48,927 nt of DNA, taken from Gemmatimonadota bacterium (GTDB taxonomy: Bacteria; Gemmatimonadota; Gemmatimonadetes; Longimicrobiales; Gaopeijiaceae). Positions within the stretch are counted from its first letter, which is position 1. Each line of letters starts with the position of its first letter. Both the position numbers and the translations under genes were made by a program. The stretch spans positions 1 to 48,927 of the forward strand of contig VXOC01000151.1 of assembly GCA_009840215.1 (NCBI GenBank), read 5' to 3'. The notes beneath the pieces were generated by a model, which worked only from the letters and a program-made list of their open reading frames with translations, was not told the DNA's origin and did not search any database. Positions 8,443 through 16,417 of the stretch are shown in pieces.

Positions 8443-8494
8443 CCACTTTGTTCGGCTACCGAACAAAGTGGAATGGCCGACCGCACGCTGTCAA
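8443..8494 (-). promoter_or_regulatory. Operon promoter with palindromic operator (probable ROK site)
   Basis: CCACTTTGTTCGG (8443-8455) and CCGAACAAAGTGG (8459-8471) are perfect 13-bp inverted arms around a 3-nt centre. On the minus strand a consensus -35 TTGACA lies at 8494-8489, and the palindrome begins 17 nt after it, exactly where the -10 should be (weak CACTTT). A repressor bound here would block RNA polymerase. The core TTTGTT/AACAAA resembles the operators of XylR-type ROK repressors, and the operon encodes a ROK repressor. The site lies 69 bp before the proposed first start codon. Assignment to this ROK protein is inference. Confidence 0.7.
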
Positions 8495-8517
8495 GCAAAC
8501 GGCCTGGATGAATGCCG

Positions 8518-10068
8518 CTACTCCAGCGGCCCCCCCGAAATCGACCTGGCCCAGTCCGGCACCACCGACGGATCGATGTCGAAGACCGCCAGTCCCACCG
8601 TAAAGACCACCGTTGCGATCACCAACACCCCGATCAGGTTCAGGAAGATCCCCGTGCGCGCCATCTGCCCCACCGTGATCCGGTCGCTCCCGAAGACAAT
8701 CGCGTTGGGCGGCGTGGCCACCGGCATCATGAAGGCGCACGAAGCGGAAAGCGTCGCCGGGATCATGAGCACGAGCGGATGCGTCCCGGTCACCACCGCC
8801 ACCGACGCCAGGATCGGCAGGATCATCTCGGTGGTGGCGGTGTTGCTCGTGAACTCGGTCAGGAAGGTCAGCGCCGCGCACACCAGCAGGATCATCACGA
8901 AGGTGGGCAGGTTGGCGAGCGCCTCGAACTGGCTGCCGATGATGTGCGCCAGCCCCGTCTCCTGGAAGCCGGCGGCCAGCGCGAAGCCTCCCCCGAAGAG
9001 CAGCACGATGTTCCACGGAAGCCGGGGGATCACATCCGGTCCCATGACGCGCGTGTAGCCCTGCTCACGGTTGCGCGTGGGGATGAAGAAGAGAAGCGAC
9101 GCGAGGGTGATGGCCACCGTGCCGTCGTCGATGAGGCCCGGCTCGGGCAGGAGGCGGGACCACCCGGGCAGGGTGAGGAAGCCCAGCTGAAGGTCGACGC
9201 GGAAGACCCACAGCAGCGCCGTGGCGATGAACACTCCCAGTACCGCCCGCTCCTCGAACGACACGGTCCCCAGACGTGCGCGTTCCGTAGCCACCACCTC
9301 CTGGTCGACGGCGAGCTCGTCCGGCACGCGGTGGAATACCCGGGTGATGAGAAGCCACGCCACCACCAGCATGACCGCGCCGACGGGGAACGCCATCACG
9401 AGCCACTGCCCGAAGGCGATCGACGGCGCCTCGGGGAAGAGGATCTCGAAGATGCGGACGAAGGAGAGGTTGGGCGGCGTGCCCACCAGGGTCGTGAGCC
9501 CGCCGACCGTGCAACCGTAGGCGATTCCGAGCATCAGCCCCACCGAGAAGTGGCGCGAGGCCTCCTTCCCGGCCGCGTCCTCGATCTGCAGGATGATGGC
9601 CAGCCCGATCGGGACCATCATCAGCGTGGTTGCCGTGTTCGCGATCCACATCGACAGGAAGGCGGCCGCGATCATGAACCCGAGCACGATCCGCGCCGGT
9701 CCGCCCCCCACCGCGTGGATGATGTTCAGCGCGATGCGGCGGTGCAGGTTCCACTTCTCCATGGTCAGCGCGATCATGAACCCGCCGAGGAAGAGCACGA
9801 TCGTGCTGTTGAAGTAGATCGGCGCGGTTTCGCGCCCCGCCATGATGCCCAGAAGCGGGTAGAGGACGAGCGGGAGCAGCGCGGTGGCGAAGAGGGGAAT
9901 CGCGTCGGTGACCCACCAGACCGCCATGAGGAGCGCGACCGCGGCGAGGTGGCTGGCCGCCGGGTTCCCCGGGTCGACCGGGAAGATCATCAGCAGGAGG
10001 AAAGCGGTCAGCCCCAGCCAGATTCCGATGGTGCGGCCCCGCGAAGTGGAGTGGCGCTCAACGGCCAC
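8518..10068 (-). CDS. SLC13/DASS family Na+:dicarboxylate or anion symporter
   Basis: This 516-residue polytopic membrane protein carries both duplicated substrate/sodium motifs of the DASS family: SMWIANTATTLMM in the first half and TEFTSNTATTEMI in the second, each with the Ser-Asn-Thr signature. VGTPPN and MPVATPPNAIVFGS are also typical. Family members import succinate, malate, citrate or sulfate with Na+. It is the last gene of a three-gene operon, overlapping the phospholipase-D gene by 11 bp. It ends just upstream of the glucan-operon promoter and is not part of that operon. The exact substrate cannot be read from sequence; a dicarboxylate is most likely. Confidence 0.9.
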   Translation of the reverse strand: MAVERHSTSRGRTIGIWLGLTAFLLLMIFPVDPGNPAASHLAAVALLMAVWWVTDAIPLFATALLPLVLYPLLGIMAGRETAPIYFNSTIVLFLGGFMIALTMEKWNLHRRIALNIIHAVGGGPARIVLGFMIAAAFLSMWIANTATTLMMVPIGLAIILQIEDAAGKEASRHFSVGLMLGIAYGCTVGGLTTLVGTPPNLSFVRIFEILFPEAPSIAFGQWLVMAFPVGAVMLVVAWLLITRVFHRVPDELAVDQEVVATERARLGTVSFEERAVLGVFIATALLWVFRVDLQLGFLTLPGWSRLLPEPGLIDDGTVAITLASLLFFIPTRNREQGYTRVMGPDVIPRLPWNIVLLFGGGFALAAGFQETGLAHIIGSQFEALANLPTFVMILLVCAALTFLTEFTSNTATTEMILPILASVAVVTGTHPLVLMIPATLSASCAFMMPVATPPNAIVFGSDRITVGQMARTGIFLNLIGVLVIATVVFTVGLAVFDIDPSVVPDWARSISGGPLE

Positions 10069-11284
10069 GCGGTTCTCGCTTCACAGGTGGGTTGAGTGCC
10101 CGGGCGAGCAGATTGGCCGCGCCCATCGCGGTCGTGCTCCATAGTCGTGCCAGCGGACCGGAGCCGCGCACGTCACCCGCGCGGAAGGGCCTCGACCCCG
10201 CAAGCAGCGGTTCCAGCACCTGCCGGTGGAAGTGGTCGATCACCGCCCGCGACCGGATGACCGCCACGATCTCCGCCAGGAAGCCGTGATAGCTGAGCAG
10301 ATCGAAGTTCGACGACCCGGTGACGAGCACACTGTCGTCGATCAGCATGCACTTCATGTGGATCATGCGGTCCGGGTAGAGGTGCAACTCGAAGCCGAAG
10401 CGCGCCGCTTCCGCGAAAAGGTACGCCTGAAGGTAGCCCAGGTTGTTGTCCAGCGGATTGATCACTTGAACCTTGACACCTCGGGCCACCGCCGTCGCGA
10501 GGTGGCGGGTAAAGGGCGGTCCCATGTAGGGACTGATCACCTGGACGGAGCGTTCGGCACCCTTGATGCGGGACACGAGTCCGGCGAAGGCTTCGCGGTT
10601 TCCCCTGCCCGGCAGCGCGTGAAGATCCAGCCCGAGTTCGGGGAACCGCCGCGAGGACCTCTCGGACCGACCCTCCCACGAACACAGGAAGTCCTCCCTG
10701 AGGAATCGGACGACCTCGGAATCTTCAATGCGCAACATGAAGTCATGCCACTCGAAGTTGTGCTCGGAGAAGTTGATTCCGCCCAGGTACGCCACGCGGT
10801 CGTCGAAGAGCATGAGCTTCTTGTGGTCCCGACGGAGAATCCTGCGCGCCATGAAACCGAAGGGGCGGCCGTAGCGGACGCCGACGCCTTCGGAGCGGAG
10901 GACAGCGATGAGACGCCGGGTGTTCCGCGCCTCTTCGCGCAATTCGCGGTCGAAGAGATAACCGGGTGCCGGGATCCAGCGGTCGCTCTGGTTGGCGCGG
11001 GTGTAGGAGTCGATGAGCAGCCTGCGGTCTCCGACCTTGGCGGCGAGCAGCTCCTCCGTGAGGGCCGTGCCCACCGAGTCGCCGTCGAAGGAGTACGTCT
11101 GGAAGTAAGCGTACTCGCGCGCCTCGGCCAGATCGGCCCGCAGAGCTTTCCAGAAGGGCGCCGAATCGACGAGGAGCGTGATCCGCGCTGCGCCGCCGGG
11201 ATGCGTCAGCCCGAGGTCGGGGGCGGTGTCGGCCCCCTCTGCCACCGCTGCCGCCCCGGATCCGGTTCGGCCGACCCTGCTCAC
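10058..11284 (-). CDS. Phospholipase D-like protein, probable cardiolipin synthase
   Basis: The 408-residue product has two HKD motifs (HxKxxxxD): HKKLMLFDDRVAYLGGINFS in the first half and HMKCMLIDDSVLVTGSSNFD in the second. The pair forms the catalytic site of the PLD superfamily. Length, lack of an N-terminal membrane anchor and the GGIN/GSSN context match ClsB/ClsC-type cardiolipin synthases, which join two phospholipids or a phospholipid and a polyol. The start ATG overlaps the upstream VTT-like gene by 4 bp, and the 3' end overlaps the DASS transporter gene by 11 bp, so it is the middle gene of a tight operon. Other PLD activities are possible. Confidence 0.87.
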   Translation of the reverse strand: MSRVGRTGSGAAAVAEGADTAPDLGLTHPGGAARITLLVDSAPFWKALRADLAEAREYAYFQTYSFDGDSVGTALTEELLAAKVGDRRLLIDSYTRANQSDRWIPAPGYLFDRELREEARNTRRLIAVLRSEGVGVRYGRPFGFMARRILRRDHKKLMLFDDRVAYLGGINFSEHNFEWHDFMLRIEDSEVVRFLREDFLCSWEGRSERSSRRFPELGLDLHALPGRGNREAFAGLVSRIKGAERSVQVISPYMGPPFTRHLATAVARGVKVQVINPLDNNLGYLQAYLFAEAARFGFELHLYPDRMIHMKCMLIDDSVLVTGSSNFDLLSYHGFLAEIVAVIRSRAVIDHFHRQVLEPLLAGSRPFRAGDVRGSGPLARLWSTTAMGAANLLARALNPPVKREPRGR

Positions 11285-11742
11285 AGCGTGCCCTGGATGG
11301 CGTCGCCCGCCGCCACCGCCCCATAGGCGATGATGGCGAACCGGATCACCCGGCCCACCGTGCCCGTCACGATGAAGCCCGTGAGGTTCAGTTTCATCGC
11401 GCCGGCCGCCAGCGAGATCAGGTAGAAGGGAGGGAGTCCCACGATGGCGCTGACCAGCACGAGCGTGAGTCCGGCCTGCTCCAGCTTCTTCACCCTCTCG
11501 GAAGCGCGTTCCAGGCGCTCAGTGGCCTTCCTGGGCAGGCGTTCGGGAAGCCAGCGCATTCCCGCGTAGAGCGCCACCTTGGCAATCATCTGCCCGATCG
11601 AGCACACGGCGATCACCGGAATCATGTACCCGGGCGGCGCGGCCACGGCTGCCCCCGCGACCACCACCTCGGCGTTCACAAAGGGTATGAACCCGCTCAC
11701 CACCGAGGCCACGAAGGCCGATGATAGCAGCGCGATTTCCAC
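11281..11742 (-). CDS. Small VTT/DedA-like membrane protein
   Basis: The 153-residue integral membrane protein starts at GTG 11742, preceded by GGAGG about 10 nt upstream. It shows a hydrophobic N-terminus with FIPFVNAEVVV, a segment around GYMIPVIAVCSIGQMIAKVALY, and a C-terminal hydrophobic pair with GLPPFYLISLAAGAMKLN. The Pro/Gly-rich helix-hairpin pattern and PPFYLIS...GAM resemble the VTT (SNARE-associated, DedA/YqaA) group of membrane proteins linked to lipid scrambling or membrane homeostasis. It is shorter than typical DedA proteins (about 200 residues). As the first gene before a cardiolipin synthase it plausibly acts in membrane lipid handling. Family assignment is moderately sure. 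Confidence 0.7.
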   Translation of the reverse strand: MEIALLSSAFVASVVSGFIPFVNAEVVVAGAAVAAPPGYMIPVIAVCSIGQMIAKVALYAGMRWLPERLPRKATERLERASERVKKLEQAGLTLVLVSAIVGLPPFYLISLAAGAMKLNLTGFIVTGTVGRVIRFAIIAYGAVAAGDAIQGTL

Positions 11743-11889
11743 CTGGGCTAGTCCTCCCCGTTGTCTCCCGGCGTGGTCGGTTCAGGCTGAAATGATCCCG
11801 TCCGGCGAGCCCGTCCCCGGCTCGAGCCGCCATCGACGCTCGGGCGGGTTGATCCGCGGACCGCGGAAACCCCCCGGCTGTCATGCGCA

Positions 11890-11930
11890 CCGAAGCCGGT
11901 CGTCTCGCAATCGATGGCGACCGGCTTCGG
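11890..11930. repeat. 13-bp perfect inverted repeat (intergenic stem-loop)
   Basis: CCGAAGCCGGTCG (11890-11902) and CGACCGGCTTCGG (11918-11930) are exact reverse complements around a 15-nt loop. The stem is GC-rich, and neither side is followed by a T-run, so it is not a classical intrinsic terminator. It lies in the 233-bp gap between the stop of the copper-protein gene (11976) and the start of the VTT-like gene (11742), both on the minus strand. It could end transcription of the first, protect its 3' end, or regulate the second. I see no other feature in this gap. Confidence 0.6.
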
Positions 11931-11975
11931 ATGTTCTTCGAGCCTGCGGTACAGTACCGGCACCCGCTCCTGAAT

Positions 11976-13352
11976 CTACCGCTTTCCCTCCTCCTTTGTT
12001 TCCTGCTCCTGGGCCATGGCCTCGCGCCTGGCCACTTCCGCCTCGTACTGCTCCTCGGTCAGGTAGGTGACATCGACCCACGCGTGGGCCATCTCGTCGA
12101 CCGTCCGGTCCCCCCATCCGACCCACTGCGTATGGTCGGGATTGTTGGGGTTCTCGGGCGTGTTGTCGTGCCAGGCCGTGAAGGCGAGCGTCGTGCCCGC
12201 CGGCAGCAGCGGCGCGGCGTGGTCGGCGTAGATGTAGTTGACGTGCCATTGCCACTGGAAGTTGTTGACCTGGCTGAGGATCTCCTTGCGGCCGTCCGGA
12301 TAGAAGGCCGTCATGGACATTGCCTTGCCCCGCATGTGCATGTGCGGCTGGAAGTTCTCGAGGCGCGCCGGCCATCGGAGGGTGTAGAAGTCCTGGGTGA
12401 CCGCGATCTTGCCCGGCGCGATGTCCAGGTCGTCGCCGGTCGCGTTGAACATCCGCAGGCGCGTGCGGTTCTGGGGCACTTCACCCTTCGGGTAGAACCA
12501 GAGGCCGAGTTCGACGTAGCTGTCCTCGACCTCTCGCCCGATCGCGTGATAGTGCACCTCCCAGCTGATCCTGGACCCCGGAAGCATCAGCTTGCCGGCG
12601 CCGTCGGGAAAGATCTCGCCGACCTTGCCGACGGCCCACTCCATGAAGAGCCCCGGGCCGCCCATGGAACGGCTGCTGGTCGCGAGAGCGGCCGTCTCTT
12701 CGCTCATCTCGTCCGGATCCTCCTGCTGGACCAGGAAGGCGAGGGTATGGTGCACGACGCGCCGCCCGTCCGGCCAGGAAGGACGGATCTCGATGGCCTT
12801 GACCCACCGCTCCTCGGTCAGTCCGGTCTCCGTCAGGGGACGGAACCACTTGTCCTGGGTCTGTGCGGCCAGCGTGTAGGGATCGGATCGCACGACAAGG
12901 TCCGGCTCCCTGCCGAAAGTCTCCTTGAACTGCCATTCGCTGCCGTCCGGGAACTCGGGCGCGGGCGGAAGGTCCGCCTCGTCGCCGAAAGGCATGTCGC
13001 CGTCGAGCCAGGCGACCAGCGTTTCCAGCTCCTCGTCGGTCAGGCCCCGGTCGTTCTTGAACTCCTGGATCCCCACCGACCGGTCGATGTGCCACGGGGG
13101 CATGATCCGCTGCGACACCTTTTCCCGAATCCTGGGCGCGTAGCGCTTCACGGCATCGAATGTCATGAGCGACATGGGCGCGATCGAGCCGGGCTGGTGA
13201 CAGACCTGACAGTTCTGCTGCAGGATCGGCGCCACGTCCCTGGCGTAGGTCAGCTCCTCCTGGGCTCCGGCCGGGACCGGGCGAGCCATGATCGCGGCCG
13301 CGAGCACGAGAGACATGGTTGCCGGTCCGCGAATGAATCTCTTGCTGCGCAT
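11976..13352 (-). CDS. Cytochrome c domain fused to PHM-like copper type II monooxygenase domain, secreted
   Basis: The start at ATG 13352 is set by a strong AGGAGG five bases upstream; an upstream in-frame extension to 13415 is unlikely because it would overlap the preceding gene. The 458-residue product has a signal peptide cleaved near AGAQ. It then has a cytochrome c-like domain with one heme site CQVCH and a possible distal Met in RIMPPWH. The C-terminal half resembles copper type II ascorbate-dependent monooxygenases (PHM/DBH): VVHHTLAFL supplies a His pair, EVHYHAIG another His set, and HMHMRG further ligands. The protein is probably periplasmic. Heme plus copper suggests an intramolecular electron path. 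The substrate is unknown. It follows a secreted hypothetical protein by 17 bp, so the two are likely an operon. Confidence 0.85.
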   Translation of the reverse strand: MRSKRFIRGPATMSLVLAAAIMARPVPAGAQEELTYARDVAPILQQNCQVCHQPGSIAPMSLMTFDAVKRYAPRIREKVSQRIMPPWHIDRSVGIQEFKNDRGLTDEELETLVAWLDGDMPFGDEADLPPAPEFPDGSEWQFKETFGREPDLVVRSDPYTLAAQTQDKWFRPLTETGLTEERWVKAIEIRPSWPDGRRVVHHTLAFLVQQEDPDEMSEETAALATSSRSMGGPGLFMEWAVGKVGEIFPDGAGKLMLPGSRISWEVHYHAIGREVEDSYVELGLWFYPKGEVPQNRTRLRMFNATGDDLDIAPGKIAVTQDFYTLRWPARLENFQPHMHMRGKAMSMTAFYPDGRKEILSQVNNFQWQWHVNYIYADHAAPLLPAGTTLAFTAWHDNTPENPNNPDHTQWVGWGDRTVDEMAHAWVDVTYLTEEQYEAEVARREAMAQEQETKEEGKR

Positions 13353-13369
13353 GCGATTCCTCCTATCCG

Positions 13370-14206
13370 TCAGTGAATGACGTTGACTCTCAAAAATCCG
13401 TTGGTCCAGCAGCATTGGGCGTGTCCCCCGCTCGAGACGCCGGACGAGTCGTTCGCGCGAACGCGAACCACGTACTCACCCGGCACTTCAAAGGTGGCCA
13501 TGGTCGTCATGGCGCCACCGTCGACCGGCACCTCGCCGCTTGCCTCGCTGAAGGTGACGTCGCCGGGCCCCAGATGCTTGAACCACCTCAAGGCTACCGA
13601 CGATTGCGGGCGCCGCCCGATGCGGACCCGCCCGTCGTCGCTTCCCCAGACGGTCAGCTCCACGGGCATCCCCGCCCTGGCTTCGATCGGCCCACCCCAG
13701 GTCCCGGCTGGACCGGCACCCTCCGTCGCACCGTGATCGAAGGACAGAACCGGCGGCGTGTTGCCCGCCGACGCCTCGCCTTCGAGCGCGTCGATCTGCC
13801 AGTCGATGTGGAGCGTGCCCGGAATCGCGTAGCGCTCGCCGCGAAAGTCGATGGTCCACACGACCGCCTGGTCACCGAAATCGGCCGGGACCCTGACCGC
13901 GAAGACGCCCCAGTGCCGACGCGGGTGGAAGCGCGTGGGCTGGGTGCCGTTGAAGTCCGCGGGCTCAAGGTGGTTGGCGGCACCGTGCGGCAGTTCGACG
14001 ATTTCCTCGAAGTTGCGGTTGTAGTAGCCGAAGGAGAGGCTGAAGGTGCCGTCGGCGTTCTTGTACCAGCCTTCGTAGACCGGCGTGACCGTGAGGCCGC
14101 TGGCGGTGCGGATGCCGAGGGGGACCTGGGAGGCGGCGGGAGCCGGGACCGTCACTCCGAGCGCGATGGCGGCGGTCGCGCAAGTGAGGAAGCTGTGTCT
14201 TGACAT
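13370..14206 (-). CDS. Secreted hypothetical protein paired with the cytochrome/copper protein
   Basis: I place the start at ATG 14206 (278 residues), giving a clean signal peptide ending AAASQ; an in-frame extension to 14263 adds only an atypical N-terminus. No catalytic motif is recognised. The mature part looks all-beta: GLTVTPVYEGWYKNADGTF, FGYYNRN, HWGVFAVRVPADFG and a C-terminal Ig-like region with AGMPVELTVWGSDDGR and PGEYVVRVRANDSSG, ending CCWTNGFLRV. The Cys-Cys pair near the end is notable beside a copper enzyme. It is co-transcribed with the cytochrome c/PHM-like gene 17 bp downstream. From memory this pair recurs in Gemmatimonadota and Acidobacteriota, but the function is unknown. 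Confidence 0.75.
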   Translation of the reverse strand: MSRHSFLTCATAAIALGVTVPAPAASQVPLGIRTASGLTVTPVYEGWYKNADGTFSLSFGYYNRNFEEIVELPHGAANHLEPADFNGTQPTRFHPRRHWGVFAVRVPADFGDQAVVWTIDFRGERYAIPGTLHIDWQIDALEGEASAGNTPPVLSFDHGATEGAGPAGTWGGPIEARAGMPVELTVWGSDDGRVRIGRRPQSSVALRWFKHLGPGDVTFSEASGEVPVDGGAMTTMATFEVPGEYVVRVRANDSSGVSSGGHAQCCWTNGFLRVNVIH

Positions 14207-14337
14207 GGCATGCGCAGGGGGGATGGGACAACTGACACTAAGCGCCGGGGCGCGCTGGCGCAAAGCTGCGACGTGGGGCAGTCGACGCCCCGACGCCGTA
14301 AGAGGTCCTGCTCGTCTGCCGGAAGGAGGAAGGCCCC

Positions 14338-15723
14338 CTACCTCACCAGATGCAACTCCGTCTGCCGCCTGAGCATCCAGCGAATCTCACCATCCGCCGT
14401 GATCTCGGCCTCCTCCTCCTGGGCCATGCGCACGGGCTGTCCGTCCCACTCGGGCACAGGAGTCGTCACCTGCAATTCCGTCGAGAACCACATACTGGGA
14501 ATCACGAACGGGTCTCCCCGTCCCGGCACACCCGTCTGGTAGTCCCAGAGGCCGATCAGGGGACCGGCGCCGTGGCCATGGTCGCCGATCGGATGGGTGT
14601 ACATCGTCCCGTTCAGCCCCTCGGCCCTCATCCTCTCCAGCACGATGGCAAGGATCTCGTTGCCGCTCCGGCCCACCTTCGTCTCCTCCAGCAGGATGTC
14701 CTGCAGGCGGTTAGAGTTGGCAAGGGCCTGGCGCAATCCCGCGGGGGCCTCCATCTCCCCCTCGCGCAGCACGTAGGCCATGTGCTGCGTGTCGGTCGTG
14801 AGGCCCAGCGCGACGAGCCCGAAGTCGCAGTGCAGCACGTCGCCCCGCTCGATCACCGGCGCGGCCACACCCGCCATTGACTCGCCCCGGCGCTGCACGG
14901 ACACCGACGGCTGGAACCACGAGCCAAGACCCATGTCGTGCACCCGCTGGCGCATCCACCACACCACGTCGGCGGTCGTCGTCCGCCCCGGCTCGATGAC
15001 CACGTCCGAGAACGCCGTCGCGATGATCTCGTGCACGATCGCCTGCATCTTCCGGTAGACCGGGGTCATGGCGGGAACGCGCATGGCCAGGTATTCGATC
15101 GCGAGCAGCGGCTCACGCACCACGCGCCTCACCAGATCGGGGCCGAGTGCCTCCTCCATCTGTTCCCACTCACCCGCGCTCAGCCCGTCGGCGAAGTTGT
15201 GGTCGTGGGAGATGTTGACCGCGATCCGCCCGGGGTCGCGCTCGCGCACCATGTCCGCGAAGAGGTTCCACTGGTCCTTGCCCCAGAGTTCCGCCGCGCG
15301 GCCGTCGGGGGCCTGCACGGTGGCGCGCACGGCCTCGTAGACGCCCCCTTGCGAGGAGCCGCCCAGCGCGAGCCGCTCCACCCCCTCGTCCGGGCCGCGG
15401 TCGTGGAAGATGTAGATCGTGCGGCGGCGCGCGGCGAAGGTGGTGGGCGAGACCAGGGCGCGGAAGACGGGGTCCTCGTTGTATTCGCGCATGGTGACGA
15501 TCCACATGTCCACGTTGTGCTTGCGCATCAGCATGGGGAGGTTCTTCTCGAGTCGTTCCTGCAGCCATGCCTGCTGCGTGCGGGCCTGTTCGCGCAGGGT
15601 GCCGAAGGGGCGTTCGGGGCGGTAGTCGCGCGCCTGGGCGTCGAGGGTGGTAGGGAGCACGAGCAGGGCCCCCATCAACAGGCGGGCGGCCCAGCGGACG
15701 CGAGGTCGGATCGAATCGGTCAT
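14338..15723 (-). CDS. Secreted M24 family metallopeptidase (Xaa-Pro aminopeptidase-like)
   Basis: The chosen ATG at 15723 gives 461 residues with a signal peptide (ARLLMGALLVLPTTLDAQA); ATG 15750 in the same frame would overlap the upstream gene by 17 bp. The C-terminal pita-bread domain keeps all five metal ligands of M24 enzymes: Asp in HCDFG, Asp in TTDTQHM, His in THPIGDHGHGAG, Glu in FSTEL and Glu in EEEAEIT. The N-terminal part is a creatinase-like domain. Such enzymes remove an N-terminal residue next to proline using two metal ions. Export implies use of extracellular or periplasmic peptides. Exact specificity is not determinable from sequence. Confidence 0.88.
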   Translation of the reverse strand: MTDSIRPRVRWAARLLMGALLVLPTTLDAQARDYRPERPFGTLREQARTQQAWLQERLEKNLPMLMRKHNVDMWIVTMREYNEDPVFRALVSPTTFAARRRTIYIFHDRGPDEGVERLALGGSSQGGVYEAVRATVQAPDGRAAELWGKDQWNLFADMVRERDPGRIAVNISHDHNFADGLSAGEWEQMEEALGPDLVRRVVREPLLAIEYLAMRVPAMTPVYRKMQAIVHEIIATAFSDVVIEPGRTTTADVVWWMRQRVHDMGLGSWFQPSVSVQRRGESMAGVAAPVIERGDVLHCDFGLVALGLTTDTQHMAYVLREGEMEAPAGLRQALANSNRLQDILLEETKVGRSGNEILAIVLERMRAEGLNGTMYTHPIGDHGHGAGPLIGLWDYQTGVPGRGDPFVIPSMWFSTELQVTTPVPEWDGQPVRMAQEEEAEITADGEIRWMLRRQTELHLVR

Positions 15724-15733
15724 GGTTATCTCA

Positions 15734-16267
15734 CTAGTCTGACTGGTCATTCGTGGCTGAGCGGAGGAGTTCGAGGACCTCGGCGAGGATCGCCTGGCCC
15801 TTGTCGCGTGCGTAGAAGCGGCGGGTTTCGGCGTAACGGGGGCCGGGTTCCATCTTCATCCCTTCCTCCATCACCCATTTCTGGAGCCGGCTGGGCCGTG
15901 GACCCCACCAGCCGCGTTCCCGGAAGTCCTCGTCGTAGAGGATGACTACGGGGATCGAACGGCTGCGGCCGCCGGTCAGGTGCGCGTCCATGATGTCCAG
16001 GTTCTCGTCGCGGGAAAGGATCCGCAGGTCGACGCTGGGGAGGGCTTCGGCCAAGCGGGCGACCACCGGAAGGATGTTCACGGCGTCGCCGCACCAGTCC
16101 TCGCTGAGGGCGAGAAGGTGCCAGGTTCCGGGGAGTGCGCGGGCCTGGGCGGCGAAGGTTTCCGGGACTCGGGCGCGGCGATACACGCCTCGCCAGAGCG
16201 ACTCGTTCTTGCGGACGGTCTCGAGGTACTCCGGGAAGGGGAGGGCGGACTCGAAGCGGTCACGCAT
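15734..16267 (-). CDS. Thioredoxin-like fold protein with single active-site cysteine
   Basis: Starting from ATG 16267 the product is 177 residues (ATG 16279 is equally possible). It matches the thioredoxin-like group with LLALSEDWCGDAVNILPVVARL, followed by SVDLRILSRDENLDIMDAHL and the cis-Pro strand RSIPVVILYD. The canonical CxxC is CGDA, so the resolving cysteine is missing; this is usual for the group and argues against classical disulfide exchange. There is no signal peptide, so it is probably cytoplasmic. The stop lies just inside the possible longer start of the M24 peptidase gene downstream, suggesting co-transcription. The cellular role is unknown. Confidence 0.8.
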   Translation of the reverse strand: MRDRFESALPFPEYLETVRKNESLWRGVYRRARVPETFAAQARALPGTWHLLALSEDWCGDAVNILPVVARLAEALPSVDLRILSRDENLDIMDAHLTGGRSRSIPVVILYDEDFRERGWWGPRPSRLQKWVMEEGMKMEPGPRYAETRRFYARDKGQAILAEVLELLRSATNDQSD

Positions 16268-16417
16268 GGGCAGGTGCATGCCTGGTTGGAATGTTGGGGG
16301 ATGGGAGATGCGAAGCCGTCGCAAGTCTGGCGGCCGTTCCGGAGGGGGATGGTCGCGACGGTGGTGCCAGAGGACACCGCACCCAACTCGTCGCGATCCC
16401 GGCTGCCACCCGAAAGG

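Noticed and set aside
8375-8446. N-terminal extension of the first lipoprotein to 8446
   Set aside because: It would place coding sequence over the palindrome and promoter and adds residues without signal-peptide character.
9221-9520. Small plus-strand ORFs within the DASS transporter region
   Set aside because: They are antisense to a well-supported membrane protein gene and lack recognisable features.
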